Origin: Paenibacillus typhae
GTDB taxonomy: Bacteria > Bacillota > Bacilli > Paenibacillales > Paenibacillaceae
Reading direction: 5' to 3'
DNA length: 37,310 nucleotides
NCBI RefSeq assembly: GCF_900099765.1
Contig: NZ_FNDX01000034.1
Span: 24,460 to 61,769, forward strand
Shown: in pieces, positions 7,345 to 14,815 of the stretch
Numbering within the stretch: position 1 is the first letter of the stretch
Layout of the letters: each line of letters starts with the position of its first letter
Program-made: the position numbers and the translations under genes
Notes under the pieces: model-generated
The model's database searches: none
Told to the model about the DNA's origin: nothing
Seen by the model: the letters and a program-made list of their open reading frames with translations, nothing else

Positions 7345-8196
7345 TTGCTTGAACTCGATGGTATCGCTGCCGATTCACTTGTAGACATGATAAAACTATC
7401 ATTTTCATGTGAAAACTGGCCAGCCGTAATTGAGGTGTCAGATAAGCTATTCGAAGTAATTGCTATCACCTACGAGACCTCGCATACTATCATCGGGATG
7501 TCCCCAATGCCGCACCTAAACCGAAGCATTGCCTACTATTTCGGATATAGCCTGTTAATGAAGGGGGTGGGGCACCAGAAGACGGGACAATACGCAGAAG
7601 CAAGAAGATGCATTAATCAATATAAGGATTTGGGCTGGATTAAGCATCTGGATGAAGAGGGATATGCGGAAGCGGCTTTTTTCAAGGAAATGGCTGTGGC
7701 CAACGGTTATGTCATTGAGTTGCTTGAGGGGAACAGCAGAGTGCTGCAGGAGTATGTCCGCTTTCTGCAGACGTTAACGAAGAAGGAAGTCCTGAACGGA
7801 CTGTTAACCGTCTTGGAGTCGGCAATCAAATACAACTACTCTATCGACTGGGTGCTTGAGCTATTCGAGGATCAGATCGAGGAGATCAGCAGCAAAGAGA
7901 AGAGAGAAGATGTACGAAGCTATGTGGATTACAAGTACTTACTCGCTACCTATTTATATAGAAGAAATAATATGACCGATGCCTTAAATAGAATACTCGA
8001 TATTTTACAAATATGTAGTAAACTAGAAGATGAGGTGGGATTTAGAAAGTCTGTCGCCTTCTACGAGCTTATCCGAAACAGGGCATCAGATTCACAGCAA
8101 GAGATGTATCAAAGGATTATAAAAAATATCTTAGAGAGGGAGTTTTTTTATGACGAAGAAGATATCCTTGTTGCTGACGACGCTGTTGTTACTTAG
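7345..8196 (+). CDS. RRNPP/AimR-like TPR peptide-receptor protein
   Basis: About 283 residues, almost entirely alpha-helical with TPR-like repeats: the DMIKLSFSCENW segment, YYFGYSLLMKGVGHQKTGQY and CINQYKDLGWIKHLDEEGY, then ANGYVIELLEGN and NYSIDWVLELF. This is the pattern I recall from Paenibacillus proteins often labelled DNA-binding that resemble the AimR/Alo branch of RRNPP quorum receptors. No N-terminal helix-turn-helix is evident, so it may act on protein partners, bind DNA in an unusual way, or belong to a short subfamily. Start: TTG at 7345 has GAGAGG 11 bases upstream; GTG at 7336 would be only 2 bases from it. Its last 47 bases overlap the pro-peptide gene in another frame, as in rap-phr pairs. 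Confidence 0.8.
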   Translation: MLELDGIAADSLVDMIKLSFSCENWPAVIEVSDKLFEVIAITYETSHTIIGMSPMPHLNRSIAYYFGYSLLMKGVGHQKTGQYAEARRCINQYKDLGWIKHLDEEGYAEAAFFKEMAVANGYVIELLEGNSRVLQEYVRFLQTLTKKEVLNGLLTVLESAIKYNYSIDWVLELFEDQIEEISSKEKREDVRSYVDYKYLLATYLYRRNNMTDALNRILDILQICSKLEDEVGFRKSVAFYELIRNRASDSQQEMYQRIIKNILEREFFYDEEDILVADDAVVT

Positions 8197-8293
8197 TGCA
8201 GTTGCCATCGGAGCCTCAGCTAGCGCTGATTCCGCTGCAAAGACAAGCCCTGCGGGCGGGGTTACGTTATTTAATCATGGGACTGGGCATTAG
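8150..8293 (+). CDS. Small secreted pro-peptide, likely signalling peptide of the upstream receptor
   Basis: 47 residues. The N-terminus MTKK is followed by about 18 hydrophobic residues rich in Leu and an ASASA signal-peptidase-like site near residue 26. A short polar tail ends VTLFNHGTGH. GAGAGGGAG ends 7 bases before the ATG. The gene overlaps the 3' end of the receptor gene by 47 bases in the +1 frame and is closed by a strong terminator 17 bases after its stop. Signal peptide plus short C-terminal tail, overlapping a TPR receptor, is the layout of Phr, PapR, AimP and Alo pro-peptides. In those systems the C-terminal 5-10 residues are released outside, imported by an oligopeptide permease and bound by the receptor. 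The exact mature peptide here is inference; the last 6-8 residues are the best guess. Confidence 0.8.
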   Translation: MTKKISLLLTTLLLLSAVAIGASASADSAAKTSPAGGVTLFNHGTGH

Positions 8294-8309
8294 AAATAGA
8301 TTGATGAGA

Positions 8310-8337
8310 GGCTCCGCGGATGCGGGGCCTTTTTTTT
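8310..8337 (+). terminator. Terminator of the receptor/pro-peptide operon
   Basis: An 8-bp stem GGCTCCGC (8310-8317) with GCGGGGCC (8322-8329, one G-T pair) is followed by eight T. Confidence 0.92.
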
Positions 8338-8361
8338 GGGGTTGCAGTATCACAAGTAATG

Positions 8362-8472
8362 ATGGCAAATTTCAATGATTTTCAAGAAGAAATTAATCGC
8401 ATAGAAGAGTACAATAGAACCAATAATGTTCCAAGAATATTCCTTCCAGAAGGTGTGGAAAGCAATATTTAA
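8362..8472 (+). pseudogene. 3' remnant of a paralogue of the downstream lipoprotein
   Basis: A 36-codon frame without a ribosome site begins MANFNDFQEEINRIEEY and ends at TAA 8470-8472. Its FNDFQEEIN matches LNNFQEEIN at the C-terminus of the lipoprotein at 8583-9179, and the DNA is similar there too. It is directly followed by its own terminator. It is best read as the stub of a duplicated gene whose 5' part was lost, perhaps when the quorum cassette arrived. Confidence 0.55.
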
Positions 8473-8483
8473 ACTCAGACTTG

Positions 8484-8513
8484 AAAAGGCAGCCTCTCAA
8501 GGCTGCCTTTTAA
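8484..8513 (+). terminator. Terminator after the lipoprotein remnant
   Basis: A perfect 11-bp stem (8484-8494 with 8501-8511) with a TCTCAA loop; the 3' arm ends in TTTT. Confidence 0.85.
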
Positions 8514-8582
8514 TTTAATTACCATTTTTACTGTGAACAACGTTAATGTCTTTAACAGAGACGAAGAAGGGGATGATTAAAA

Positions 8583-9179
8583 GTGAAATCGTCTTATATT
8601 ATTCTTGGTAGCATGCTGTTCCTGTTTCTATCGGCATGTACAAATAGTAATACTGAAGCAAGTCTGTCGAATGAAACCATGACTAATTTTCCTACAACCG
8701 TTAAAACTGTTGTGTATTCTGAAGTTCAGTTTATTCACTTAGACAAGAACCAGCTTGTTAATGAGGCAGATGCGATTGTAAAAGGTAGAGTTCTCTCTCA
8801 AGAAGTGCAGAAAAACTTTGAAGGGTTCCCGGTTACCGATACAACAATCCAAGTTCAAACGGTCTTTAAGGGAGAAGCTGGAGAAACCGTAGAAGTACGG
8901 GTAGATGGTGGAGAAACAGATGATATGATCCTTGTCCTCGATGAAGACTACATCCCAAAATTTGAAATGGATGAAGAAGTTATTGTTTTTCTCAGCGCCG
9001 ATAAAGGAGATAGGCCAGATAAGAACGATTTTGGCTATTACGTGGTAGGACAGTCTCAGGGAAACTTCAGTTTGAAAGACAATTTACAAAATGATTCTAT
9101 TGAGAATAATGCAAAAACATTGGAATTTGACTTAAATAATTTTCAAGAGGAAATTAATCAGGCTGCTTCTATAAATTAG
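8583..9179 (+). CDS. Hypothetical lipoprotein
   Basis: 198 residues from a GTG start, with GAAGGGG about 11 bases upstream. The N-terminus has a short basic start, a hydrophobic stretch and the lipobox LSAC with Cys19, so it should be a membrane-attached lipoprotein on the outer face. The rest is acidic and beta-rich: NEADAIVKGRVLSQEV, VQTVFKGEAGETVEV, VIVFLSAD and FGYYVVGQSQGNFSL. This resembles the small OB-like domain of Bacillales lipoproteins that begin with an IVKG[RE]V segment. No enzyme motif is visible. Its C-terminus matches the short remnant at 8362-8472. A terminator follows 30 bases later. Confidence 0.85.
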   Translation: MKSSYIILGSMLFLFLSACTNSNTEASLSNETMTNFPTTVKTVVYSEVQFIHLDKNQLVNEADAIVKGRVLSQEVQKNFEGFPVTDTTIQVQTVFKGEAGETVEVRVDGGETDDMILVLDEDYIPKFEMDEEVIVFLSADKGDRPDKNDFGYYVVGQSQGNFSLKDNLQNDSIENNAKTLEFDLNNFQEEINQAASIN

Positions 9180-9209
9180 TTCAAACCATAATTCGCTGTA
9201 TCTTTTATT

Positions 9210-9238
9210 AAGGGACTCTGTTTAACAGGAGTCCTTTT
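9210..9238 (+). terminator. Terminator after the lipoprotein gene
   Basis: AAGGGACTC pairs with GGAGTCCTT, with a one-base bulge, followed by TTTCT. Confidence 0.75.
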
Positions 9239-9465
9239 CTATTTAATTTGGAGGAATTTCATGGAATTATATTGAAAATTGGACTATCATTATTTTGTGC
9301 AGAGCAAATATAAAAGATTGAATAGAAAAACATGATGAGGTGCCATGTTCTCGTGAAACTAAAGCCTGTTTTAGATGGAATCGACATTTATTTTTTGAAC
9401 ATGATAGCGTTAGGATGGAAGATGCGGAATATCAGAATTTTCCATAATTAAGGGAGGATACCGGT
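9239..9465 (+). other. AT-rich gap before the defence operon
   Basis: This gap holds no confident gene. A 39-codon frame (9332-9451, starting MMRCHVLVKLKPVLDG) has no ribosome site; its stop overlaps the GGGAGGA site used at 9466. A second frame across 9355-9450 is also open and reads like the end of a protein (RETKACFRWNRHLFFEHDS, then EYQNFP). It may be the decayed tail of a gene at the island edge. No clear promoter was found, although one is expected for the operon. Confidence 0.35.
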
Positions 9466-9546
9466 ATGAATATGTCGAAATACCTAGAAAAGTATAACGA
9501 ATGGGGTGATGGCCTTGTACGAGAACGTTACATACGACGAATATGA
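9466..9546 (+). CDS. 26-residue leader ORF overlapping the GHKL ATPase start
   Basis: ATG at 9466 has the best ribosome site in the area (AGGGAGGA, about 8 bases upstream) and starts MNMSKYLEKYNEWGDGL, stopping at 9544-9546. The ATPase starts inside it in another frame, at a place without a good ribosome site of its own. It may work as a translational coupling leader. A frameshift joining it to the ATPase is an alternative. Confidence 0.4.
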   Translation: MNMSKYLEKYNEWGDGLVRERYIRRI

Positions 9547-11023
9547 TATTGCTGAGCCTAAGGCGGACTCTCTTATTCATTCGATAAGGTCATTCGGCTA
9601 CGAATTATCGACTGCAATTGCAGATTTGATTGATAATAGTATTACGGCAAAGGCAAAAAATGTTTGGGTTAATTTTTTTTGGAATGGTGCTGCTTCATGG
9701 ATCGCAATTAAAGACGATGGGATTGGGATGACACAAAAAGAACTAATAAAAGCGATGACATTAGGCTCCAAAAATCCACTCTTATTAAGACCAGCTAATG
9801 ACTTGGGGAGATTTGGACTTGGTTTAAAAACAGCAACGTTTTCACAGTGTAAACAGCTAACTGTTGGGACTAAGTTGAAAGGAGAAAACTTAGTCGTCCG
9901 TTGCTGGGATTTGGATTATGTTTCGGACTGCAGACAATGGCGTTTGTTGAAACAGGGTTCTAACAATCTGGAGAAGGAAGCTCTTGAGGGATTAGATCAA
10001 GGTACTCTTGTTGTTTGGGATAAACTCGACAGAGTCGTAGACGAGGAAGTGAAAGTTGATGATGATCGGGCTCATGGTCTTTTTTTAGAGAAAGCGTCAA
10101 TAGTAAAGAAGCACTTAGCAATGGTTTTTCATAGATTTTTAGAAGGCCCGAATCCATTGAAAATTTGGTTTAATGACAAGCTGGTGTCGCCGTGGAATCC
10201 TTTCCTTATTGATCTGAAGGCGACGGAGTTGCTAACTGTGGAGCCATTATTTATAAATGGAAAACGAATAGAGGTAAGACCATATGTACTGCCCCATCAT
10301 TCAAAAATGTCCCAAGAAGAACATGCGTATGGCGCAGGTACAAAAGGATGGAATGCTCATCAAGGATTTTACGTTTATCGCAACAAACGAATGTTAGTCG
10401 CAGGTGACTGGTTAGGACTCGGCTTTCAAAAGGAAGAGCATTATAAACTTGCTCGTATCCAGATAGATATACCGAATAACCTTGATCAAGAGTGGTCAAT
10501 AGATGTTAAAAAATCTAAAGCGCGACCGCCGCAGAATATTAGGCAAGACCTAAAAAGGATAGCAAAATTAACTCGAGATAGAGCATCAAATATTTACAGG
10601 CACCGCGGAAAGATAGTCTCGCGCACAAGTGGAGCAGAATTTATTTATTTATGGCAGCAGAGTGCAAAACATGGAAAAATATCATATAAGATAAATCGCG
10701 AACATCCACTTGTTCGTGAATGTAATAATTCCATTAAAGGTAACCAGACGTTAGAAACATTATTAAAAATGCTAGAGGAAACAATTCCTATTCCTATGAT
10801 CTTACTTAACTATTCAGAACAATCCGATAATATAAAAGGTCCTTTTGAAGACGAGCCTCCTAAAGAGTTAAATGCGGTATTAGAAAACAGCCTTAAGGCT
10901 TTACTAAATCAAGGGTTGATGATAAGTGATATTAAAAAAAGGTTGATAGCAATGGAACCTTTTGATCTATATAAAGAATACGTTATTGCTCGTTGCGAGG
11001 AATTTGAGGAGGAAAATAAATGA
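9509..11023 (+). CDS. MORC/MutL-like GHKL ATPase of a restriction-type operon
   Basis: 504 residues. The three GHKL motifs are intact: the N box around E32-S44 (ELSTAIADLIDNS), DDGIGM at 69-74, and GRFGLGLKTA from 100. The family uses ATP-driven dimer closing as a DNA clamp. Comparative genomics has placed prokaryotic relatives of eukaryotic MORC ATPases in operons with Z1, PD-(D/E)XK, AIPR and methylase genes, exactly the neighbours here. Start: GTG 9506 and ATG 9509 adjoin, and neither has a proper site; translation probably couples to the leader at 9466. The stop overlaps the next start as ATGA. Codons are AT-rich compared with 2.5-7 kb, suggesting transfer. Confidence 0.88.
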   Translation: MALYENVTYDEYDIAEPKADSLIHSIRSFGYELSTAIADLIDNSITAKAKNVWVNFFWNGAASWIAIKDDGIGMTQKELIKAMTLGSKNPLLLRPANDLGRFGLGLKTATFSQCKQLTVGTKLKGENLVVRCWDLDYVSDCRQWRLLKQGSNNLEKEALEGLDQGTLVVWDKLDRVVDEEVKVDDDRAHGLFLEKASIVKKHLAMVFHRFLEGPNPLKIWFNDKLVSPWNPFLIDLKATELLTVEPLFINGKRIEVRPYVLPHHSKMSQEEHAYGAGTKGWNAHQGFYVYRNKRMLVAGDWLGLGFQKEEHYKLARIQIDIPNNLDQEWSIDVKKSKARPPQNIRQDLKRIAKLTRDRASNIYRHRGKIVSRTSGAEFIYLWQQSAKHGKISYKINREHPLVRECNNSIKGNQTLETLLKMLEETIPIPMILLNYSEQSDNIKGPFEDEPPKELNAVLENSLKALLNQGLMISDIKKRLIAMEPFDLYKEYVIARCEEFEEENK

Positions 11024-13800
11024 ATTTATTGGACATTGCCAAAAGTCACGTTATGGTAAATCTAAGGCAGTACGATATAGTTACGTCAGATATCATTAAA
11101 AACACCATACAACCTGTACTGGCTATGTTACATGCACTATACCCAGGGCAGATTATTGATGAAGACAGATTGTATCGAGACTTATTAAGTATTAATAATG
11201 TGTATGTTGCGAATGAAACCCAACTGAGAGATGATCGTGATCATGTTGTTTGGTTACCTGATAAAAAAAGTGAGATACAATGGGGTTTTTGGAATCGATA
11301 TAGAAATTATTTGGAGGATGTGAAATCATACCCTTCAATAGTCATCTCTAAACTTCACGGGCTCACGGATAATATTTTAGGTAGCTTAGAAGATCCCAAA
11401 AGACAGGGGGAGTGGGATAGAAGAGGTATGGTTGTAGGTTACGTTCAGTCTGGAAAAACGCTTAACTATACTGGGCTAATATGTAAGGCAGCTGATGCTG
11501 GGTATAAACTCATTATTGTAATGGCTGGAATGCATAACGATTTGCGGAGCCAAACGCAACTAAGACTAGATGAGGATTTTCTTGGCTATGATACACGGTT
11601 AAGCAGGCAATATAGCAATTCAAATAGAAAAGTCGGTGTCGGCAAGCTAATTGAACATGGTGACTTGGTTATCCATTCATTAACCAGCAGTGCTGAGGAT
11701 GGAGATTACCGGACCCAGATTGCCCGAAATGTGGGATTTATGTTGGGTGGAGATCCGGTAATTTTAGTGGTAAAGAAAAATGCCTCAGTACTTCAAAATC
11801 TCTTGCGCTGGATTCAAAGTGATGGAAGGGTTGACCCTGAAAGTGGAGAGATCGTTAGGGACAACATTCCATTATTACTAATTGATGACGAAGCTGACAA
11901 TGCCTCTGTAGATGGAAAACAAGCAAAAAGGGATGAAAACGGAAATATATTGGAGGATACTGATCCCACGACAATAAACCGATTAATTAGGCAACTTTTA
12001 AAAACCTTCCAAAAAAGTTCTTATGTAGGTTACACTGCAACTCCATTTGCCAATATTTTTATATATCCACCGGATGATAGTGGGAATGTAAATAAATACG
12101 GGGAAGATCTATTCCCCCGCAGTTTTATCATTAATCTACCAGCTCCGACAAATTACGTTGGTCCGGTACAAGTATTTGGACTGGATGACGATGGAGAACT
12201 CGGGTTAGACGAACACCTAGGGCTACCTATTGTAAATGAAGTAAGTGATTACGAACCTTACATCCCAGATCGGCATAAAAAAGACTATCATGTAAAGTCG
12301 CTCCCCCCTACTCTTAAGAAAGCAATTAAAGTATTTGTTGTTTCATGTGCAGCACGTATGGCCAGAGGGCAAATTACTGATCATAAATCGATGCTTATTC
12401 ATATCACACGGTTTACAGCAGTACAGGGTTTAATAAAGGATCTTGTTCTGGAAGAAGTTACGAGACTCCAGAATCTGTTGGAATTTGGTTCCGGAAATTC
12501 TTCAAACCAAATATTTGATGAATTAAAACGAATCTGGGAAAATGATTTTATTGGCGTTACTGACGACATCCAGAGTATGGTTGATGATCCCCAAATAATA
12601 AGCTTGCGGTGGGAACAGGTTGAAGACCATCTTTATGAGGCCGCGGCAAAAATTCAAGTTAAAGCCATAAACGGTTCAGCAAAGGATGTCTTGGATTATA
12701 GGGACCACCCCAATGGTATGAGTGTTATAGCTATTGGTGGAGATAAACTATCTCGTGGTATTACTTTGGAGGGTTTAAGCGTAAGCTATTATCTTCGCGC
12801 TTCTAAAATGTATGATACCCTTATGCAGATGGGAAGATGGTTCGGATATAGACCTGGATATTTGGATTTATGTCGTCTGTATACTAGTGAAGAGCTTATA
12901 AGTTGGTACAAACATATAGCAATGGCTAATGAGGAGCTCCGCAAGGAGTTTGACTATATGGCGGCTACTGGCGGCACCCCTATGGATTACGGGCTTAGGG
13001 TTCGCACACATCCTGATGGTTTGCAAATCACTTCCTCAAATAAATTAAAACATGGTACAAAAATGGCAGTCTCTTTTTCAGGAGGGATAAGTGAAACAGT
13101 CGTATTCCACAAGAATAAAGAAATTTTTGAAAAAAACTATGCGATCGTAAACAGTTGGCTTTACCAATTAGGAATACCGGAACAAGTCGAAGGCGGCTCT
13201 TGGAGATGGAAGGAGATCAATGGTGAAAAAATAATTGAATTACTTGAAGGATTCGGGACGCATCCATTGTCTCGAAAAGCAGATCCAACAACATTATGCA
13301 AATATATCAGGAAGCTACTTCTTGAAGATGAACTTAAGGAATGGACTGTTGTGTTAATATCCAGTGGAAGAGGAATGGAGAAAAATATAGCAGGTCGAAA
13401 CGTAGGTCTTATAAATAGAAAAGACGACAGTAAGGAAGATCCAAAGAAGTGGATGTTATCTAAGGGTAGACTACTCAGTCCAGTTGATGAATACAAATAT
13501 GATCTAGATGAAGCGGAAATAGCATCGGCTTTAGAAGCAACCATTTCAGCATGGAGGAATAATCCCAAAAGAAGAGGTAAAGAAGTACCAAAGGTGCCGA
13601 GTGGCCCATATATTAGAGCAGTCAGATCCAAACAAAGAGGATTGTTATTGCTTTATCCGTTGCTTCCACCGTTGCCTGATTGTGAAACACCCGTAATAGG
13701 ATATTCAATTAGTTTCCCAAAGAGCTATAAATCAGTTCAGGTTGAGTACCTTGTTGACACCACCTATTGGAGAAATATATATGGCGACGATGAAGAATGA
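11020..13800 (+). CDS. Z1 domain protein (SF2 helicase-like ATPase)
   Basis: 926 residues. Motif I is GYVQSGKT at 140-147, motif II IDDEAD at 288-293, motif III YTATPF at 338-343, motif V SRGITLEGL from 578, and motif VI QMGRWFGYR at 603-611. This is the arrangement of Z1-domain proteins, large SF2-type ATPases found only in prokaryotic restriction-like operons. It probably translocates on or remodels DNA for the neighbouring nuclease. The ATG overlaps the preceding stop (ATGA), so translation is coupled. The 20-base overlap at its end with the next gene continues the coupling. All key residues look intact, so the system is probably active. Confidence 0.9.
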   Translation: MNLLDIAKSHVMVNLRQYDIVTSDIIKNTIQPVLAMLHALYPGQIIDEDRLYRDLLSINNVYVANETQLRDDRDHVVWLPDKKSEIQWGFWNRYRNYLEDVKSYPSIVISKLHGLTDNILGSLEDPKRQGEWDRRGMVVGYVQSGKTLNYTGLICKAADAGYKLIIVMAGMHNDLRSQTQLRLDEDFLGYDTRLSRQYSNSNRKVGVGKLIEHGDLVIHSLTSSAEDGDYRTQIARNVGFMLGGDPVILVVKKNASVLQNLLRWIQSDGRVDPESGEIVRDNIPLLLIDDEADNASVDGKQAKRDENGNILEDTDPTTINRLIRQLLKTFQKSSYVGYTATPFANIFIYPPDDSGNVNKYGEDLFPRSFIINLPAPTNYVGPVQVFGLDDDGELGLDEHLGLPIVNEVSDYEPYIPDRHKKDYHVKSLPPTLKKAIKVFVVSCAARMARGQITDHKSMLIHITRFTAVQGLIKDLVLEEVTRLQNLLEFGSGNSSNQIFDELKRIWENDFIGVTDDIQSMVDDPQIISLRWEQVEDHLYEAAAKIQVKAINGSAKDVLDYRDHPNGMSVIAIGGDKLSRGITLEGLSVSYYLRASKMYDTLMQMGRWFGYRPGYLDLCRLYTSEELISWYKHIAMANEELRKEFDYMAATGGTPMDYGLRVRTHPDGLQITSSNKLKHGTKMAVSFSGGISETVVFHKNKEIFEKNYAIVNSWLYQLGIPEQVEGGSWRWKEINGEKIIELLEGFGTHPLSRKADPTTLCKYIRKLLLEDELKEWTVVLISSGRGMEKNIAGRNVGLINRKDDSKEDPKKWMLSKGRLLSPVDEYKYDLDEAEIASALEATISAWRNNPKRRGKEVPKVPSGPYIRAVRSKQRGLLLLYPLLPPLPDCETPVIGYSISFPKSYKSVQVEYLVDTTYWRNIYGDDEE

Positions 13801-14815
13801 TATTGAGTCTATTTGGCAGCAGATCGAAGAATCTATCGAAGAGGAAGATATAAGAAAGGGTATAATTAAGAGGCTCATTATACCTCAATGGAATAATAAA
13901 TTATTTTTAGGCGTTGAGATTGAAACTAGAAAACGATTATTCGTACTCGAGGCTCCGTATAAAGTATTGCGAAATTTAGGACCCTTGCCTCAAACCAATG
14001 GGTTTGAGGCAAGCATACGGTATTTGGGAGATGAAGAGGAAAACTACTTATCATTGTTTCTAATTGTAAAGAAAACACAGTTTCATGATTTGTTTGTTTC
14101 ATTAATAAAAAATATTTTGGAGCATTTGGAACCACTGGATACTGAACATTTAGTAGAAATTATTATACTGAGACTTTTAAAGTGGCAAAAGTTTTTGGAA
14201 AGGTTTCACTTTGAGGGACTGGGAGAAGAAGCCCAAAGAGGGCTTTTTGGTGAACTTTTTTTTCTAAATCGTTTACTTGAAGTTGGCGTTAACAGTAAAA
14301 TTGTTATAAATGCGTGGAAAGGACCGGAGAAAACTGTTCACGACTTCATATTTGAGGAATGTTCGTTAGAAGTGAAAACTTCAATAAGCAAACAGCACCA
14401 AAAAGTATATATTTCGAGTGAAAGGCAATTAGATAATAGTCAGTCAGGAGAATTGTATTTATGTCATTTTTCATTGGATAATCAGTCAGGTCAAGGATGC
14501 TCCCTAAATCAAATTGTACGTATCGTTAAGGAGCAAATAAAAACATCCCCTCTGGTTTCAGAGTTATTTGAGGATAAATTGTTTGAAGCAGGCTATTTGG
14601 ATGTTCACTCTGAACGTTATGAGAATCCAACCTATAGCATAAGGGAATATAACCTTTTTAAGGTGAGTCAAGGTTTCCCGAGAATCATTGAAAACGACCT
14701 GATTGAAGGGGTTGGTGATGTTAAATACTCCATAATGATTTCTCAATGCAAACAATACCTAGTGGCAGAAAATGCTGTGTTGAATATGATTGGGGATGTA
14801 GATTCAAATGGCTAA
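13781..14815 (+). CDS. PD-(D/E)XK motif protein (DUF4420-like)
   Basis: 344 residues. The nuclease core shows D188 in VHDFIFEEC, then E197 and K199 in LEVKTS, followed by a basic and polar segment with QKVYISSERQL. This matches the PD-(D/E)XK proteins that accompany Z1 and AIPR genes, and makes it the likely DNA-cleaving subunit. Start: ATG 13781 has GGAG eight bases upstream and overlaps the Z1 gene by 20 bases; the longer frame from TTG 13742 lies inside the Z1 coding region without a site. The 3' end overlaps the AIPR gene by 8 bases. Confidence 0.85.
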   Translation: MATMKNDIESIWQQIEESIEEEDIRKGIIKRLIIPQWNNKLFLGVEIETRKRLFVLEAPYKVLRNLGPLPQTNGFEASIRYLGDEEENYLSLFLIVKKTQFHDLFVSLIKNILEHLEPLDTEHLVEIIILRLLKWQKFLERFHFEGLGEEAQRGLFGELFFLNRLLEVGVNSKIVINAWKGPEKTVHDFIFEECSLEVKTSISKQHQKVYISSERQLDNSQSGELYLCHFSLDNQSGQGCSLNQIVRIVKEQIKTSPLVSELFEDKLFEAGYLDVHSERYENPTYSIREYNLFKVSQGFPRIIENDLIEGVGDVKYSIMISQCKQYLVAENAVLNMIGDVDSNG

